Positions 27,551 to 36,279 of a stretch of DNA of 64,000 bases are shown piece by piece (the first letter of the stretch is position 1; each line of letters begins with the position of its first letter). Position numbers and translations under genes: made by a program. The stretch covers positions 62,001-126,000 of the forward strand of contig NZ_JAEDAK010000013.1 in the NCBI RefSeq assembly GCF_016093275.1, in the 5' to 3' direction. Source of the DNA: Inhella proteolytica. GTDB lineage: Bacteria > Pseudomonadota > Gammaproteobacteria > Burkholderiales > Burkholderiaceae_C. The notes under the pieces are model-generated. The model searched no databases. It saw nothing but the letters and a program-made list of their open reading frames with translations, and was not told where the DNA came from.

Positions 27551-29149
27551 ATGCCCAGCCCTATTTCCAACCACGAGTCGAAGCTGCGCCAGCCGCTGCT
27601 GGCCGGCCTGCTTGGCCTGCTGGCCGCCTGCGGTGGCGGCGGCTCCAACCTGGCGCCCGCACCGGCGCCACTGCCGGCTCCTAAGAGCCTGACGCTCAGC
27701 GGCACCGCGGCGGTGGGCCTGGCCCTGGCGAATGCCAGCGTGCAGGCCAGGTGCGCGGGTGCCGAGGGCTCTGCCACCACCGCAGCCGATGGCAGTTTTC
27801 GCCTGCAGCTCAGCGGCGCCAGCCAGCCCTGCCTGCTGAGGGTGAGCGCGAGCGACGGCACCCGCCTGCACTCCCTCGCCCTGGGGGCGGGCGAGCAGGC
27901 GCTGGTCAACATCACCCCGCTGACCGAGCTGCTGGTGCTGCGCGCCAGCCGCAAGGACGCGGTCAGCCTGTTTGACGGCTTCAACCCGGCCAGCGCGCCC
28001 AGCGCCGCCGAGTGGCGCGCTGCCGAGAGCGATGTGCGCCGCCTGCTCAACGGCGTGGTGGACCTGAGCCTGCTGCCGGATCTGGTGGCCGCGCCCCTGA
28101 AGGCCGCCATGCCCGGCCAGCCCTCGAACGACCCGCAGGACCAGCTGCTGGACGCCCTGAAGGAGCGCGCCAGCGCCGAGCAATGGAGCAGCTGGGCGCG
28201 CCTGCTGGCCAGCGGTGGGCCGCTCCCCGAAGCCGCCGCCTTCGTGCCCACACTGGCGCTGGCGGACCGCCAGATCACGCTCGCAGCCGGGCAAAGCCAT
28301 CGCTTCACGGCGGCCACCAACTACCCGCCGAATGGCCGCTACCTGCGCCCGCCGCTGCGCTGGCGCGTGGTGGAGGCGGACGGCGGCAGCATCGACGCCC
28401 TGAGCGGCGCCTACCAGGCCCCGGCCCAGCCCGGCACCTATCACGTCCAGGTGGTACGGGACGACTTCGCCGGCATCGGGGCCACGGTGGAGGTGAGAGT
28501 GCTGGCGCGCGATGCCTTCGTGCCGCGCCTGGGCGTGCCGGCGCCCGAGCTCAGCCTGCGCGTGGGCCAGAGCTGGCGATTCAGTGCGGACACCAACTAC
28601 CCGCCCAACGTCATGTACATCCGCCAGCCGCTGCGCTGGTCGGTGCTGGAGGCCGAGGGCGGCCGCATCGATGCCCTGAGCGGCCAGTACACGGCGCCGC
28701 CGCAGGTGGGCCGCTACCACGTGCGGGTGGAGCGCGAGGACTTCCCCGCCGTGAGCGCGCAGATCAGCGTGCAGGTGCAGGCCTGGGAGGTGCTGAACCT
28801 GCACCGCGGCTTGGTTGAAGCCGCCCCCAGCGAGCAGCGGGTCGTCCGCAGTGCCGCCGAGTTCAAGGCCCTGGTGGACGCCTGGCAGCTGCAGAGCAGT
28901 CCCTACCGCCCCGAGCCGCAGGTGGACTTCGGCCAGGACATGGTGCTGGCCATTGCCGAGCAGGGCAGCAGCGGCTGCGCCTCGTTGGAGATCGTGGACG
29001 TGCGCGCCGAGGCTGGCAAGCTGCTGGTGGCCTACCGCGAGCGCCCCATCCCGCCCGGCATTGCCTGCACCGTGGTCATCACCTACCCGGTGCTGCTGGT
29101 GGCCCTGCCGCGCAGCGATCTGCCGGTGGAGTTCGCGCGCCGGCCTTGA
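27551..29149 (+). CDS. Lipoprotein with two tandem Ig-like repeats and PrcB-like C-terminus
   Basis: A 532-residue protein with lipobox LLAAC (cysteine 27 in LLGLLAACGGGGS). Residues about 40-225 form a carboxypeptidase-regulatory-like region. Two clear repeats (about 231-314 and 317-400) share TNYPPN, PLRW-V-EA-GG-IDALSG-Y-AP and YHV-V-R-DF. The last 130 residues (DMVLAIAEQGSSGCASLEIVDV...IACTVVITYPVLLVALPRSDLPVEF) resemble the PrcB C-terminal domain. The lipobox predicts membrane anchoring, probably in the outer membrane. Its function is unknown; the repeats could bind partners or glycans. Confidence 0.75.
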   Translation: MPSPISNHESKLRQPLLAGLLGLLAACGGGGSNLAPAPAPLPAPKSLTLSGTAAVGLALANASVQARCAGAEGSATTAADGSFRLQLSGASQPCLLRVSASDGTRLHSLALGAGEQALVNITPLTELLVLRASRKDAVSLFDGFNPASAPSAAEWRAAESDVRRLLNGVVDLSLLPDLVAAPLKAAMPGQPSNDPQDQLLDALKERASAEQWSSWARLLASGGPLPEAAAFVPTLALADRQITLAAGQSHRFTAATNYPPNGRYLRPPLRWRVVEADGGSIDALSGAYQAPAQPGTYHVQVVRDDFAGIGATVEVRVLARDAFVPRLGVPAPELSLRVGQSWRFSADTNYPPNVMYIRQPLRWSVLEAEGGRIDALSGQYTAPPQVGRYHVRVEREDFPAVSAQISVQVQAWEVLNLHRGLVEAAPSEQRVVRSAAEFKALVDAWQLQSSPYRPEPQVDFGQDMVLAIAEQGSSGCASLEIVDVRAEAGKLLVAYRERPIPPGIACTVVITYPVLLVALPRSDLPVEFARRP

Positions 29150-29193
29150 AGGCCGGGCGACTTAATGCAACGCTCGCCAGCGGCGGGCTTCGT

Positions 29194-29883
29194 TCAGCGC
29201 GGCATCAGCGGCTTGAGGTAGCGGTTCTCGGCCCAGCGGAACACGGCCACCAGGGCCATCGTCAGCACCAGGTAGAACACCCCGGCCGTGATGTAGGCCT
29301 CGAAGGGGATGTAGTGCACCGCGTAGATGCGCTTGGCCACGCCGGTGATGTCGGCGATCGTCACCAGCATCGCCAGCGAGGTTCCCTGGAGCATGAAGAT
29401 GGCCTCATTGCCATAGGCGGGCAGGGCGCGGCGCAGCGCGGCCGGCAGCACGATGCGGCGCATCATCGTCAGCCGCCCCATGCCATAGGCCTTGGCGGCC
29501 TCGATCTCGCCGGCCGGCAGCGACTTGATGGCGCCGGCAATGATCTCGGTGGTGTAGGCCGCCGTATTCAGCACGAAGGCCAGGCAGGCGCAGAACCAGG
29601 CGTCCTGCAGCCAGGCCCAGGCAAAGCTCTGGCGCACCCACTCGAACTGGCCCAGGCCGTAATAAATGATGAACAGCTGCACCAGCATCGGCGTGCCGCG
29701 GAACACATAGGTGTAGAGCCACACCGGGCGCCAGATCCAGGGGTTGTGCATGGCACGCAGCACGCCCAGGGGCACGGCAATCAGCAGGCCGAAGGCCAGT
29801 GAGATGGCCAGCAGCTGCAGCGTGATCCAAGTGCCGGAGAAGAACTGCGGCAGGTTCTCGGCGATGGTTTGCCAGCCTTCCAT
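29194..29883 (-). CDS. hisM: Basic amino acid ABC transporter permease, HisM/AotM type
   Basis: A 229-residue inner-membrane subunit with about five helices and the EAA loop AGEIEAAKAYGMGRLTMMRRIVLPAALRRALPAYGNE. The N-terminal VFRGTPMLVQLFIIYYG stretch is typical of histidine/arginine/ornithine permeases. It abuts the partner permease gene with no spacing. No ATPase gene (hisP/aotP) follows; a convergent lipoprotein gene does, so the ATPase must be encoded elsewhere. Confidence 0.9.
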   Translation of the reverse strand: MEGWQTIAENLPQFFSGTWITLQLLAISLAFGLLIAVPLGVLRAMHNPWIWRPVWLYTYVFRGTPMLVQLFIIYYGLGQFEWVRQSFAWAWLQDAWFCACLAFVLNTAAYTTEIIAGAIKSLPAGEIEAAKAYGMGRLTMMRRIVLPAALRRALPAYGNEAIFMLQGTSLAMLVTIADITGVAKRIYAVHYIPFEAYITAGVFYLVLTMALVAVFRWAENRYLKPLMPR

Positions 29884-30573
29884 TTAGAGCTTCCCCTGGC
29901 GCACGCCGATGGCGAGCTTGCGCTGCAGCCAGGCGAACAGCACTTCGCTGCAGCTGGTGAACAGCAGGTAGATCAGGCCCACGGCCATGAAGAACACGAA
30001 GGGCTCCTTGGTGGCGCCGGCGGCGTCATTGCCGCGCTTCATCAAATCGTCCAGGCCGATGACCGAGACGATGGCGGTGCTCTTGACCAGCACCAGCCAG
30101 TTGTTGGAAACGCCCGGCAGGGCGTGGCGCAGCATCTGCGGCAGCTGGATGCGCCAGCTCACCTGCCAGGGGCTCATGCCGTAGGCCATGCCGGCCTCGC
30201 GCTGGCCCGGCGGCACCGCCAGGTAGGCGCCGCGGAAGGCCTCGGTGAGGTAAGCGCCGAAGATAAAGCCGATGGTGAGCACGCCGGCCACGAAGGGGTC
30301 GACGTCGATGTAATCCTGGTAACCCAGGCGCAGCGCCAGATCATTGATGAGGATCTGGCCGCCGTAGAACACCAGCAGCACCAGCACCAGATCGGGCACG
30401 CCGCGGATGATGGTGGTGTACCACTGGGCCGGCCAGCGCAACCAGCGCTGGCGGCTCAGCTTGGCGAAGCAACCGATCAGCCCCAGCACCATGGCCACCG
30501 CCAGCGAGAGCAGGGCCACGCTGAGCGTCAGCAGGGCACCCTGCAGCAGACTGGGCAGAAAGCCATGGAGCAT
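29884..30573 (-). CDS. hisQ: Basic amino acid ABC transporter permease, HisQ/AotQ type
   Basis: A 229-residue permease paired with the neighbouring HisM-like subunit. Features are YTTIIRGVPDLVLVLLVFYGGQILIND and the EAA loop PGQREAGMAYGMSPWQVSWRIQLPQMLRHALPGVSNNW, with five or so helices. It starts 14 bp downstream of the nearest binding-protein gene. Confidence 0.9.
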   Translation of the reverse strand: MLHGFLPSLLQGALLTLSVALLSLAVAMVLGLIGCFAKLSRQRWLRWPAQWYTTIIRGVPDLVLVLLVFYGGQILINDLALRLGYQDYIDVDPFVAGVLTIGFIFGAYLTEAFRGAYLAVPPGQREAGMAYGMSPWQVSWRIQLPQMLRHALPGVSNNWLVLVKSTAIVSVIGLDDLMKRGNDAAGATKEPFVFFMAVGLIYLLFTSCSEVLFAWLQRKLAIGVRQGKL

Positions 30574-30587
30574 GGGTCAGATCCTGA

Positions 30588-31370
30588 TCACTTCTTCTTC
30601 GGGGCGACGTCGTACGCGAAGTACTTGCTCGACATCTTGGCGTAGCTGCCGTTGGCGAACACGGCGTCGATGGCGCTGTTGAACTGCGCACCCAGCGTCT
30701 TCTCGTCGGCCTTGCGCATGCCGATGCCGATGCCGACACCGAAGTACTTGGCGTCGTCAATGTCCGGACCGACGAAGCTCATGCCCTTGCCGGCGTCCGA
30801 CTTCAGGAAGCTGTCCACGGCGAACTTGTCCACCAGGGTGTAGTCCACGCGGCCGGCCTTCAGTTCCAGATAGATCTGGTCCTGGCTCTGGTAGCGCACG
30901 ATGGTGCTGTCCTTGTAGAGCGCGTTGGCGTAGGTCTCGAAGGTGGTGGCGGACTGCACACCGATCTTCTTGCCCTTCAGTGCGGCGGGCGAGACATCCT
31001 TGCCGGTGCCGCTCTTGGCCACGAAGATGGCCGGCGAAGCCAGGTAGGGCTTGCTGAAGGCGATGGCCTTCTTGCGCTCATCGGTGATGGACATCGAGGC
31101 CACGATGGCGTCGATCTTGCGGGCTTGCAGAGCGGGGATCAGGCCGTCGAAATCGGTCTTGACCAGCTCGCACTCGCGCTTCATCTGCGCGCACCAGGCC
31201 AGGGCCAGGTCGATCTCGAAGCCCTTGACCTTGCCGTCGGCACCGACTTCGCTGAACGGGGGGTAGGCGCCCTCGACGCCAATCTTGAGCTTCTTGTCTT
31301 GGGCGCTGGCAGGAGCCATGGCGGTGGCCAACGCGACGGCGGCCAGAGCGGCCAGGGAGCGACGGAGCAT
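30588..31370 (-). CDS. Periplasmic basic amino acid binding protein (HisJ/ArgT/AotJ type), copy 1
   Basis: A 260-residue exported protein, with signal peptide ending near ASA-Q at residue 23. The mature N-terminus KLKIGVEGAYPPFSEVGADGKVKGFEIDLA and the disulfide pair in WCAQMKREC match the LAO/HisJ family (SBP family 3). The segment DGLIPALQARKIDAIVASMSIT is the usual ligand-binding core. It is a close paralogue of the next gene upstream, and precedes the two permease genes. Confidence 0.92.
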   Translation of the reverse strand: MLRRSLAALAAVALATAMAPASAQDKKLKIGVEGAYPPFSEVGADGKVKGFEIDLALAWCAQMKRECELVKTDFDGLIPALQARKIDAIVASMSITDERKKAIAFSKPYLASPAIFVAKSGTGKDVSPAALKGKKIGVQSATTFETYANALYKDSTIVRYQSQDQIYLELKAGRVDYTLVDKFAVDSFLKSDAGKGMSFVGPDIDDAKYFGVGIGIGMRKADEKTLGAQFNSAIDAVFANGSYAKMSSKYFAYDVAPKKK

Positions 31371-31450
31371 GGGATTTCCTCGAAAGGGGCCGACGGATGC
31401 TGAGATGGCGGTGGGCCCAGTGCGCCGCCATCGTTGTGACGAAAACCCGC

Positions 31451-31481
31451 ACCTTAACGTCTGGCGCGGGCGTCCTTAACG
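31451..31481 (-). repeat. Direct repeat CGTTAAGG in the gap between the two binding-protein genes
   Basis: On the minus strand CGTTAAGG occurs twice, 22 bp apart (plus coordinates 31474-31481 and 31452-31459), in the 112-bp gap upstream of binding-protein copy 1. A third GTTAAGGT lies upstream of copy 2 (about 32282-32289, overlapping the trhO stop). The two-turn spacing would suit a regulator site, but no regulator is identified. Confidence 0.35.
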
Positions 31482-31482
31482 C

Positions 31483-32256
31483 TCAGGGCGGCGAAATGTC
31501 GTAGGGGAAGTACTTGGCCGCCAGGCGCTTGAAGCTGCCATCGGCCTGGCCGGCGGCGATCACGGCGTTGAACTGCGCCCCCAAGCTCGCCACATCAGCC
31601 TTGCGCAGGCCCACGCCCACGCCTTCGCCGAAGTACTTGCTGTCGCGCAGCGCCGGGCCGATGGTCTGCACACCGGCGCCGTTGGGCGAATCGATGAAGG
31701 TCTGCGCGGCGGTCTTGTCCACCAGCGAGTAATCCACCCGGCCGGCCTTCAGGTCCAGATAGACCTGGTCCTGCGAGGCGTAGCGCACGATAGTGCTGTC
31801 TTTGTACAGCGCGCTCACATAAGCCTCGTTGATGGTGGCCGACTGCACGCCGATCTTCTTGCCCTTCAGCGCCACGGGGCTGATGTCGTCGGCCGTGCCC
31901 TTGCGGGCGATGAAGGTCTGCGGCGTGCTGTAGTAGGGCTTGCTGAAGCCGATGGTTTTGCGCCGTTGCTCGGTGATGGACAGCGAGGCCACGATGGCGT
32001 CAATCTTGCGCGCCTGCAGGGCCGGGATCAGGCCGTCGAAATCGGTCTTCACCAGCTCGCACTCGCGCTTCATGCGGGCGCACCACTCGCGCGCCAGCTC
32101 GATCTCGAAGCCTTTGAGCTGGCCATCTGCGCCCACCTCGCTGAACGGGGGGTAGGCACCTTCCACGCCGATGCGCAGCTTGGGGCCCTGGGCCTGGGCG
32201 CTGCCCAGACACAGCAGGGCCAGCAGCGGGGCCAGGGCAAGTAGACGTCGTTGCAT
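31483..32256 (-). CDS. Periplasmic basic amino acid binding protein (HisJ/ArgT/AotJ type), copy 2
   Basis: A 257-residue exported protein, with signal peptide ending near AQA at residue 22. It parallels copy 1 through most of its length (IGVEGAYPPFSEVGADG, WCARMKREC, LIPALQARKIDAIVAS, LKGKKIGVQSAT, YKDSTIVRY), with divergence near the C-terminus. This indicates tandem duplication followed by specialisation, perhaps for a different basic amino acid. The ATG at 32256 has GAGGAG upstream; the longer in-frame start at 32283 is less likely. Confidence 0.92.
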   Translation of the reverse strand: MQRRLLALAPLLALLCLGSAQAQGPKLRIGVEGAYPPFSEVGADGQLKGFEIELAREWCARMKRECELVKTDFDGLIPALQARKIDAIVASLSITEQRRKTIGFSKPYYSTPQTFIARKGTADDISPVALKGKKIGVQSATINEAYVSALYKDSTIVRYASQDQVYLDLKAGRVDYSLVDKTAAQTFIDSPNGAGVQTIGPALRDSKYFGEGVGVGLRKADVASLGAQFNAVIAAGQADGSFKRLAAKYFPYDISPP

Positions 32257-32284
32257 GGGAAAACTCCTCGGAAGGGGCGCCACC

Positions 32285-33043
32285 TTAACCCAGGCGCTGC
32301 GGGTGCTTCTCGCTCAGATCAGGGTCCAGGCACTCGCGCTCATCGAACACGAAGCAACCGCCGTGGTAATGCGCGCCGCCGGCCAGTTCGAAGTACTTGA
32401 GGATGCCGCCTTCGAGCTGGAACACCGGCGTACCGGGCAGGCGCTCCTGCATCAGCAGGGCGGCCTTTTCGCAGCGGATGCCGCCGGTGCAATAGCTCAC
32501 CACGGTGTGGCCCTCCAGCTCGGCGCGGTGGGCTTCCAGCGCGGCGGGGAACTCGGTGAACTTGTGGATGCGCCAGTCCAGCGTGCCGTCGAAGGCGCCG
32601 TAGTCCACCTCGAAGGCGTTGCGGGTGTCCAGCAGCTTGAGCGGGCGGCCGGCGTCGTCATGGCCCTGGTCCAGCCAGCGCTTCAGCGTGGCCGCGTCCA
32701 CGGCCGGCGCGCGGGCGGCGCGGTCGGGGCGGATCTGCGGGCAGTCCATGCGGATGATTTCGCGCTTGACCTTGACCTTGAGCCGCTTGAAGGGTTGGTG
32801 CTCGCTCCAGCTCTCCTTGGGCTGCAGGTCGGCAAAACGGGCGTCCTGCTCCAGCGCTGCCACCCAGGCCCCCACGGCTTCGGCCGGGCCGGCCAGGAAG
32901 AGGTTGATGCCTTCCTCGGCCAGCAGCACCGTGCCCTTGAGCTCAAGCGTCTGCGCGCGGGTCTGCAGGGTGTCGCGCAGCGCGGCTGCATCGGGCAGGG
33001 CGACGAAGCGGTAGGCGGAAATGTTGAGGATGGAGCCGGACAT
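32285..33043 (-). CDS. trhO: tRNA uridine(34) hydroxylase, rhodanese-domain protein TrhO
   Basis: A 252-residue YceA/TrhO protein that makes 5-hydroxyuridine at the wobble position of some tRNAs. An acylphosphatase-like N-terminal domain ([18 protein letters not shown]) precedes a rhodanese domain with [15 protein letters not shown] and the catalytic-loop cysteine in [14 protein letters not shown]. The C-terminal [18 protein letters not shown] is typical. The ATG at 33043 starts 7 bp after the stop of the alpha/beta hydrolase gene. Confidence 0.92.
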   Translation of the reverse strand: MSGSILNISAYRFVALPDAAALRDTLQTRAQTLELKGTVLLAEEGINLFLAGPAEAVGAWVAALEQDARFADLQPKESWSEHQPFKRLKVKVKREIIRMDCPQIRPDRAARAPAVDAATLKRWLDQGHDDAGRPLKLLDTRNAFEVDYGAFDGTLDWRIHKFTEFPAALEAHRAELEGHTVVSYCTGGIRCEKAALLMQERLPGTPVFQLEGGILKYFELAGGAHYHGGCFVFDERECLDPDLSEKHPQRLG

Positions 33044-33050
33044 CAGGACA

Positions 33051-34055
33051 TCAGCGCAGGGAATCGAGGAAGGGGCGGGCGGCCGCCAGCGCGGCCTCGG
33101 GGGCTTCGAGCTGGGGCACATGGCCCACGCCGGGCAGCAGGCGCAGCTCGGCCGGCGGGGCGCCGGGCGCGCGCAGGGCCTGGTACTGTTGTGCCGTCTT
33201 GGGCGGAATCAGCCGGTCGCGCTCGCCCCAGATCAGCAGCACCGGCGTCTGCAGGCCTTGCCAGGCCTGCTTGTACAGATCGGTGTGCACCTCGGCCAGA
33301 AAGGCCTGCACGCGCTCCGCCAAGGCCTGGCGGTTGCCTTCGCGCAGGGTGATCTCGAAGTAGCGGTCGAGCTCGGCGGCGCTGAGCTTTGCCGGGTCAC
33401 CCAGCACCGATTCCACGCTGGCCTTGACCACCGGCCGCGGCAGCAGGAAGCGCGAGAGAAAGGCGGTGGGCGCAAAGCGGCTGGCGATGAAGCCGGGCGG
33501 CAGGGCCTCGGGCTCGAAGGGCAGGCCGCTCGGGTCCAGCAGCAGCAGGCCGGCCACGCGTTCGGGCTGGCGCGCCGCGCTCATCCAGGCCACCTCGCCG
33601 CCGAGCGAATTGCCGCTCAACACGACGCGGCGCAGCTGCAGCCGGTCCAGCACGGCCCAGAGGAAATCCACGTAGGCGCCGATGCGGTAGTCGCCATCGG
33701 CGGCTGGGCCGGTGAGGCCGAAGCCCGGCAGGTCCATGCGGATGACCCGCCGGGTCTTGCTGAGCTCGCGCACCCAGGCGTCCCAGACATGCAGGCTGTC
33801 GCTGGTGCCATGAATCAGCACCAGGGGCAGGAGGTCGGTCTGCGGGCCTTCGTCGCGCAGGTGCACCAGCTGCGTGCGGCCGCGCAGCGGCAGCTCAATG
33901 AACTGCGAGGGCGGCGGCGCCCAGCGCGCCACCAGGCTTTCCAGGGGGCGATCCGGGGCGCGGAAGGCGGCGAAGCTCAGGGCCAGGCCCAGCAGAGCCA
34001 GGCCGAGGGCGCGGACGAACCAGGCTGCCAGGCCGCCGGCCTGGCGCTGCTTCAT
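33051..34055 (-). CDS. Alpha/beta hydrolase with N-terminal membrane anchor
   Basis: A 334-residue hydrolase. One hydrophobic segment (residues about 10-32) anchors or exports it. The oxyanion region [14 protein letters not shown], nucleophile elbow GNSLGG (serine), and the late [11 protein letters not shown] (Asp) and GVGHVPQLE (His) complete the catalytic triad. The substrate is unknown; the closest relatives are esterase- or epoxide-hydrolase-like proteins. It overlaps the cyclophilin gene by 4 bp (ATGA). Confidence 0.88.
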   Translation of the reverse strand: MKQRQAGGLAAWFVRALGLALLGLALSFAAFRAPDRPLESLVARWAPPPSQFIELPLRGRTQLVHLRDEGPQTDLLPLVLIHGTSDSLHVWDAWVRELSKTRRVIRMDLPGFGLTGPAADGDYRIGAYVDFLWAVLDRLQLRRVVLSGNSLGGEVAWMSAARQPERVAGLLLLDPSGLPFEPEALPPGFIASRFAPTAFLSRFLLPRPVVKASVESVLGDPAKLSAAELDRYFEITLREGNRQALAERVQAFLAEVHTDLYKQAWQGLQTPVLLIWGERDRLIPPKTAQQYQALRAPGAPPAELRLLPGVGHVPQLEAPEAALAAARPFLDSLR

Positions 34056-35134
34056 GGTGCGGCGCCGGGGGCGGTGATGCGCACCGGCGCGCTGGTGCTG
34101 CACAGGTCCACCCGGCCCGGGTTGTGCACGAACCAGCCGCTGCGGTTGCGACGCGAGGCCACCCATTCGGCCCAGGCCGGGGTGTCGTCGCGCAGCACCT
34201 TCACGCTCGGGCGCTCGGCCTCGGGCAGATCGGCCAGCAGGCGGCTCTTCAGGATGGGCGTGCGGGTTTCGTTGGCGCCGTAGAAGCCCATCTGGCCGCC
34301 ACCGCGCGGCAGCGCGGCCAGGTGTTCGATGCCCTTGAGCACGCGGCCCACCACGGTGATGTTCAGGTCCAGTGCGCGCGGCGCCTGGCCGATGACGGCA
34401 TAGAGCGAGCTGCCATTGCTCGAATCGGCCTCGTTGCCACGGCCGGCGCCGATGGTGCCGTAGCAATGCGCGATCCAGGCCTTGCCGCTGGCGCGGTCGG
34501 CGCCCACCGGGAAGCCGTCGACAAAGCCGTTGATCGGCGCCCAGCCATCGGTTTCCTGCAGCGGCGTGAAGGGCAGGGCGGCAAAGGCGGTGCTGAATTC
34601 GGCCGGAATCTTTTCCTGAGCGCCCGCAGGCAGGGGCCGGGTCTTGGCGTTCTCGGCGCCGGCCGGTTCACCCGGGTCGCCCCATTGGGTGACGAAGTTG
34701 TCCTGCACGCGCAGCACGGCCAGGCCATCGAAGTAGCCGGCGCGCACCAGGGCGCGAATGTTGGCGGCGTGCGCGGGCGCAAAGCGCGGCGCCAGCTCGA
34801 ACCACACCTGGGCCGGCGGCGTGCCGGCCGCGCCGGTCTGCAGCTCCATCAGCACGATGTTGTCGGGGGCCGGGCTGCGCCAGGCCTCGGGCGGGGCGCT
34901 GTTGATGATCTCGGTGGGCGAGCGGCTGCTGGTGACGCTGGCGGCCGGGGCCAGATCCGCATTCGTCTTGGGGTTGGCCTTGGGCGTGCTGGTGCGCTTG
35001 GGCGCGGCCTTCTTCTTGGCCGTGGTCTTGGCGGGAGCGGCCTCGACGGCCGGGGCCAGACTCAGGCCGCTCAAACCGAGGGCGATCGCAAGGATCCAGG
35101 AACTGCGGCGTTGCAAGGGGGTGGCGAGGCTCAT
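34052..35134 (-). CDS. Exported cyclophilin-type peptidyl-prolyl isomerase
   Basis: A 360-residue protein. Signal peptide residues are about 1-33 ([18 protein letters not shown]), followed by a lysine/alanine/proline linker and a divergent cyclophilin domain from about 95 on. Visible elements are [42 protein letters not shown] and [31 protein letters not shown]. The canonical FHRVI-type motif reads LAVLRVQ, so isomerase activity may be weak. The ATG at 35134 is preferred because it places the signal peptide at the N-terminus. Confidence 0.85.
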   Translation of the reverse strand: MSLATPLQRRSSWILAIALGLSGLSLAPAVEAAPAKTTAKKKAAPKRTSTPKANPKTNADLAPAASVTSSRSPTEIINSAPPEAWRSPAPDNIVLMELQTGAAGTPPAQVWFELAPRFAPAHAANIRALVRAGYFDGLAVLRVQDNFVTQWGDPGEPAGAENAKTRPLPAGAQEKIPAEFSTAFAALPFTPLQETDGWAPINGFVDGFPVGADRASGKAWIAHCYGTIGAGRGNEADSSNGSSLYAVIGQAPRALDLNITVVGRVLKGIEHLAALPRGGGQMGFYGANETRTPILKSRLLADLPEAERPSVKVLRDDTPAWAEWVASRRNRSGWFVHNPGRVDLCSTSAPVRITAPGAAP

Positions 35135-35232
35135 GCAGGCAGGGGGCGCGCGACGCCCGAGGAATCGGATCAAGCGCGCGAGCATAGCGGGCGGGTCTAC
35201 AGTCGCCGCCGTTGCCACTGCCGGCCTCCACC

Positions 35233-35598
35233 ATGGTTCGACCCGCCTTTACCGTCCAGGCCTTCGGCGCCTACGCCATGGCCACCGGCCTGCTGCTGAT
35301 GACGGCGCCGCAGCTGCTGCTCGTGCCACTGGGCTTTGCGCCGCCACAGGAGCTGTGGATCCGCATGGTCGGCGTGCTGGCCGCGGTGCTAGGAGCGTAC
35401 TACTGGGCCATGGGCGCGGCCGATGTGCGCGCCTTCTTCCGCGCCACGCTCTGGGGCCGGGCGCTGTTCGCGCTGGCCTGCGTGGGCCTGGTGCTGGCGG
35501 CGAACGCACCCTGGACCCTGCTCTTGTTTGGCGCCCTGGACCTGGCCGGCGCGGCTTGGACGGCCGGGGCGCTGCGTGCCCACCCCGAGGAGAACTGA
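35233..35598 (+). CDS. Small membrane protein of unknown function
   Basis: A 121-residue product with four hydrophobic segments (about 8-28, 42-60, 75-92 and 96-112) and charged termini. It is followed without a gap by a lipoprotein gene (TGA then ATG), so the two are probably cotranscribed. It is divergent from the cyclophilin gene. No family is recognised. Confidence 0.65.
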   Translation: MVRPAFTVQAFGAYAMATGLLLMTAPQLLLVPLGFAPPQELWIRMVGVLAAVLGAYYWAMGAADVRAFFRATLWGRALFALACVGLVLAANAPWTLLLFGALDLAGAAWTAGALRAHPEEN

Positions 35599-36078
35599 AT
35601 GCGAACCCTGCTGCTGTGTTTCAGCCTTTGCTTGACGGCCTGCGCAAGTCAGCCGCAGGAGGGCGCGCAAGCCGGCGTCCAGAAGGCGGCCCTGACGCCG
35701 CTGAGCGATCTGAACCTGGTGCGCGCCGACATCCCGCCCGTGCTGCAGGCCGCGCGCAAGGCGCCCTATGCCGCCCCGGCCAATTGCGCCGCCGGCGCGC
35801 AGAACCTGGCCGAACTGGATGCGGTGCTGGGGGCCGACCTGGACAGCCCGCCCGATCCCAACAAGCCCAGCCTGCTGGAGCGCGGCAGCGATGCCGTGGG
35901 CGCCGCCGCCGGCAAGGCCTTGCAGAGCGCGGCCGAGGGCGTGATCCCCTTCCGCGGCTGGGTGCGCAAGCTCAGCGGCGCCGAGCGCTACGACCGTGCC
36001 GTGGCGGCCGCCATCACCGCCGGCGCCGTGCGCCGCGGCTTCCTGAAGGGCTGGGCCGGCGCCCAGGCCTGCCCCTGA
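35599..36078 (+). CDS. Putative lipoprotein of unknown function
   Basis: A 159-residue product with a short signal peptide and lipobox LTAC (cysteine 15 in LCLTACASQPQ). The mature part contains an amphipathic region (VRADIPPVLQAARKAPYA), PNKPSLLERGSDAVGAAAGKALQSAAEGVIPFRGWVRKLSGAERYDRAV in successive helices, and a cysteine four residues from the end. Its function is not recognised. Confidence 0.65.
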   Translation: MRTLLLCFSLCLTACASQPQEGAQAGVQKAALTPLSDLNLVRADIPPVLQAARKAPYAAPANCAAGAQNLAELDAVLGADLDSPPDPNKPSLLERGSDAVGAAAGKALQSAAEGVIPFRGWVRKLSGAERYDRAVAAAITAGAVRRGFLKGWAGAQACP

Positions 36079-36081
36079 GCC

Positions 36082-36279
36082 GTGTTGCAGCTCAAATCGC
36101 ACTGTGAGCGCTGCCGGGCCAGCCTGCCGCCCGAGAGGCCCGGCGCCTGGATCTGCTCCTACGAATGCACCTGGTGCAGTGCCTGCTGCGTGACCCTGCA
36201 GCAGCGCTGCCCGAACTGCGGTGGGGACCTGCAGCGCCGCCCCACGCGCCAGCCCAAGGAGGCCACGGGTGGACGCTGA
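36082..36279 (+). CDS. DUF1272 zinc-ribbon-like small protein
   Basis: A 65-residue protein starting at GTG 36082. It contains four cysteine pairs or near-pairs in the order CERC, CSYECTWC, CC and CPNC, characteristic of DUF1272 and consistent with binding of two zinc ions. Its function is unknown. The stop codon shares one base with the start of the ankyrin gene. Confidence 0.8.
   Translation: MLQLKSHCERCRASLPPERPGAWICSYECTWCSACCVTLQQRCPNCGGDLQRRPTRQPKEATGGR

Noticed and set aside
29194-31370. ArgR half-sites upstream of the ABC transporter
   Set aside because: The gap at 31371-31482 contains only near matches (CGTCGG-N8-GA), not the full pattern found at 55877.
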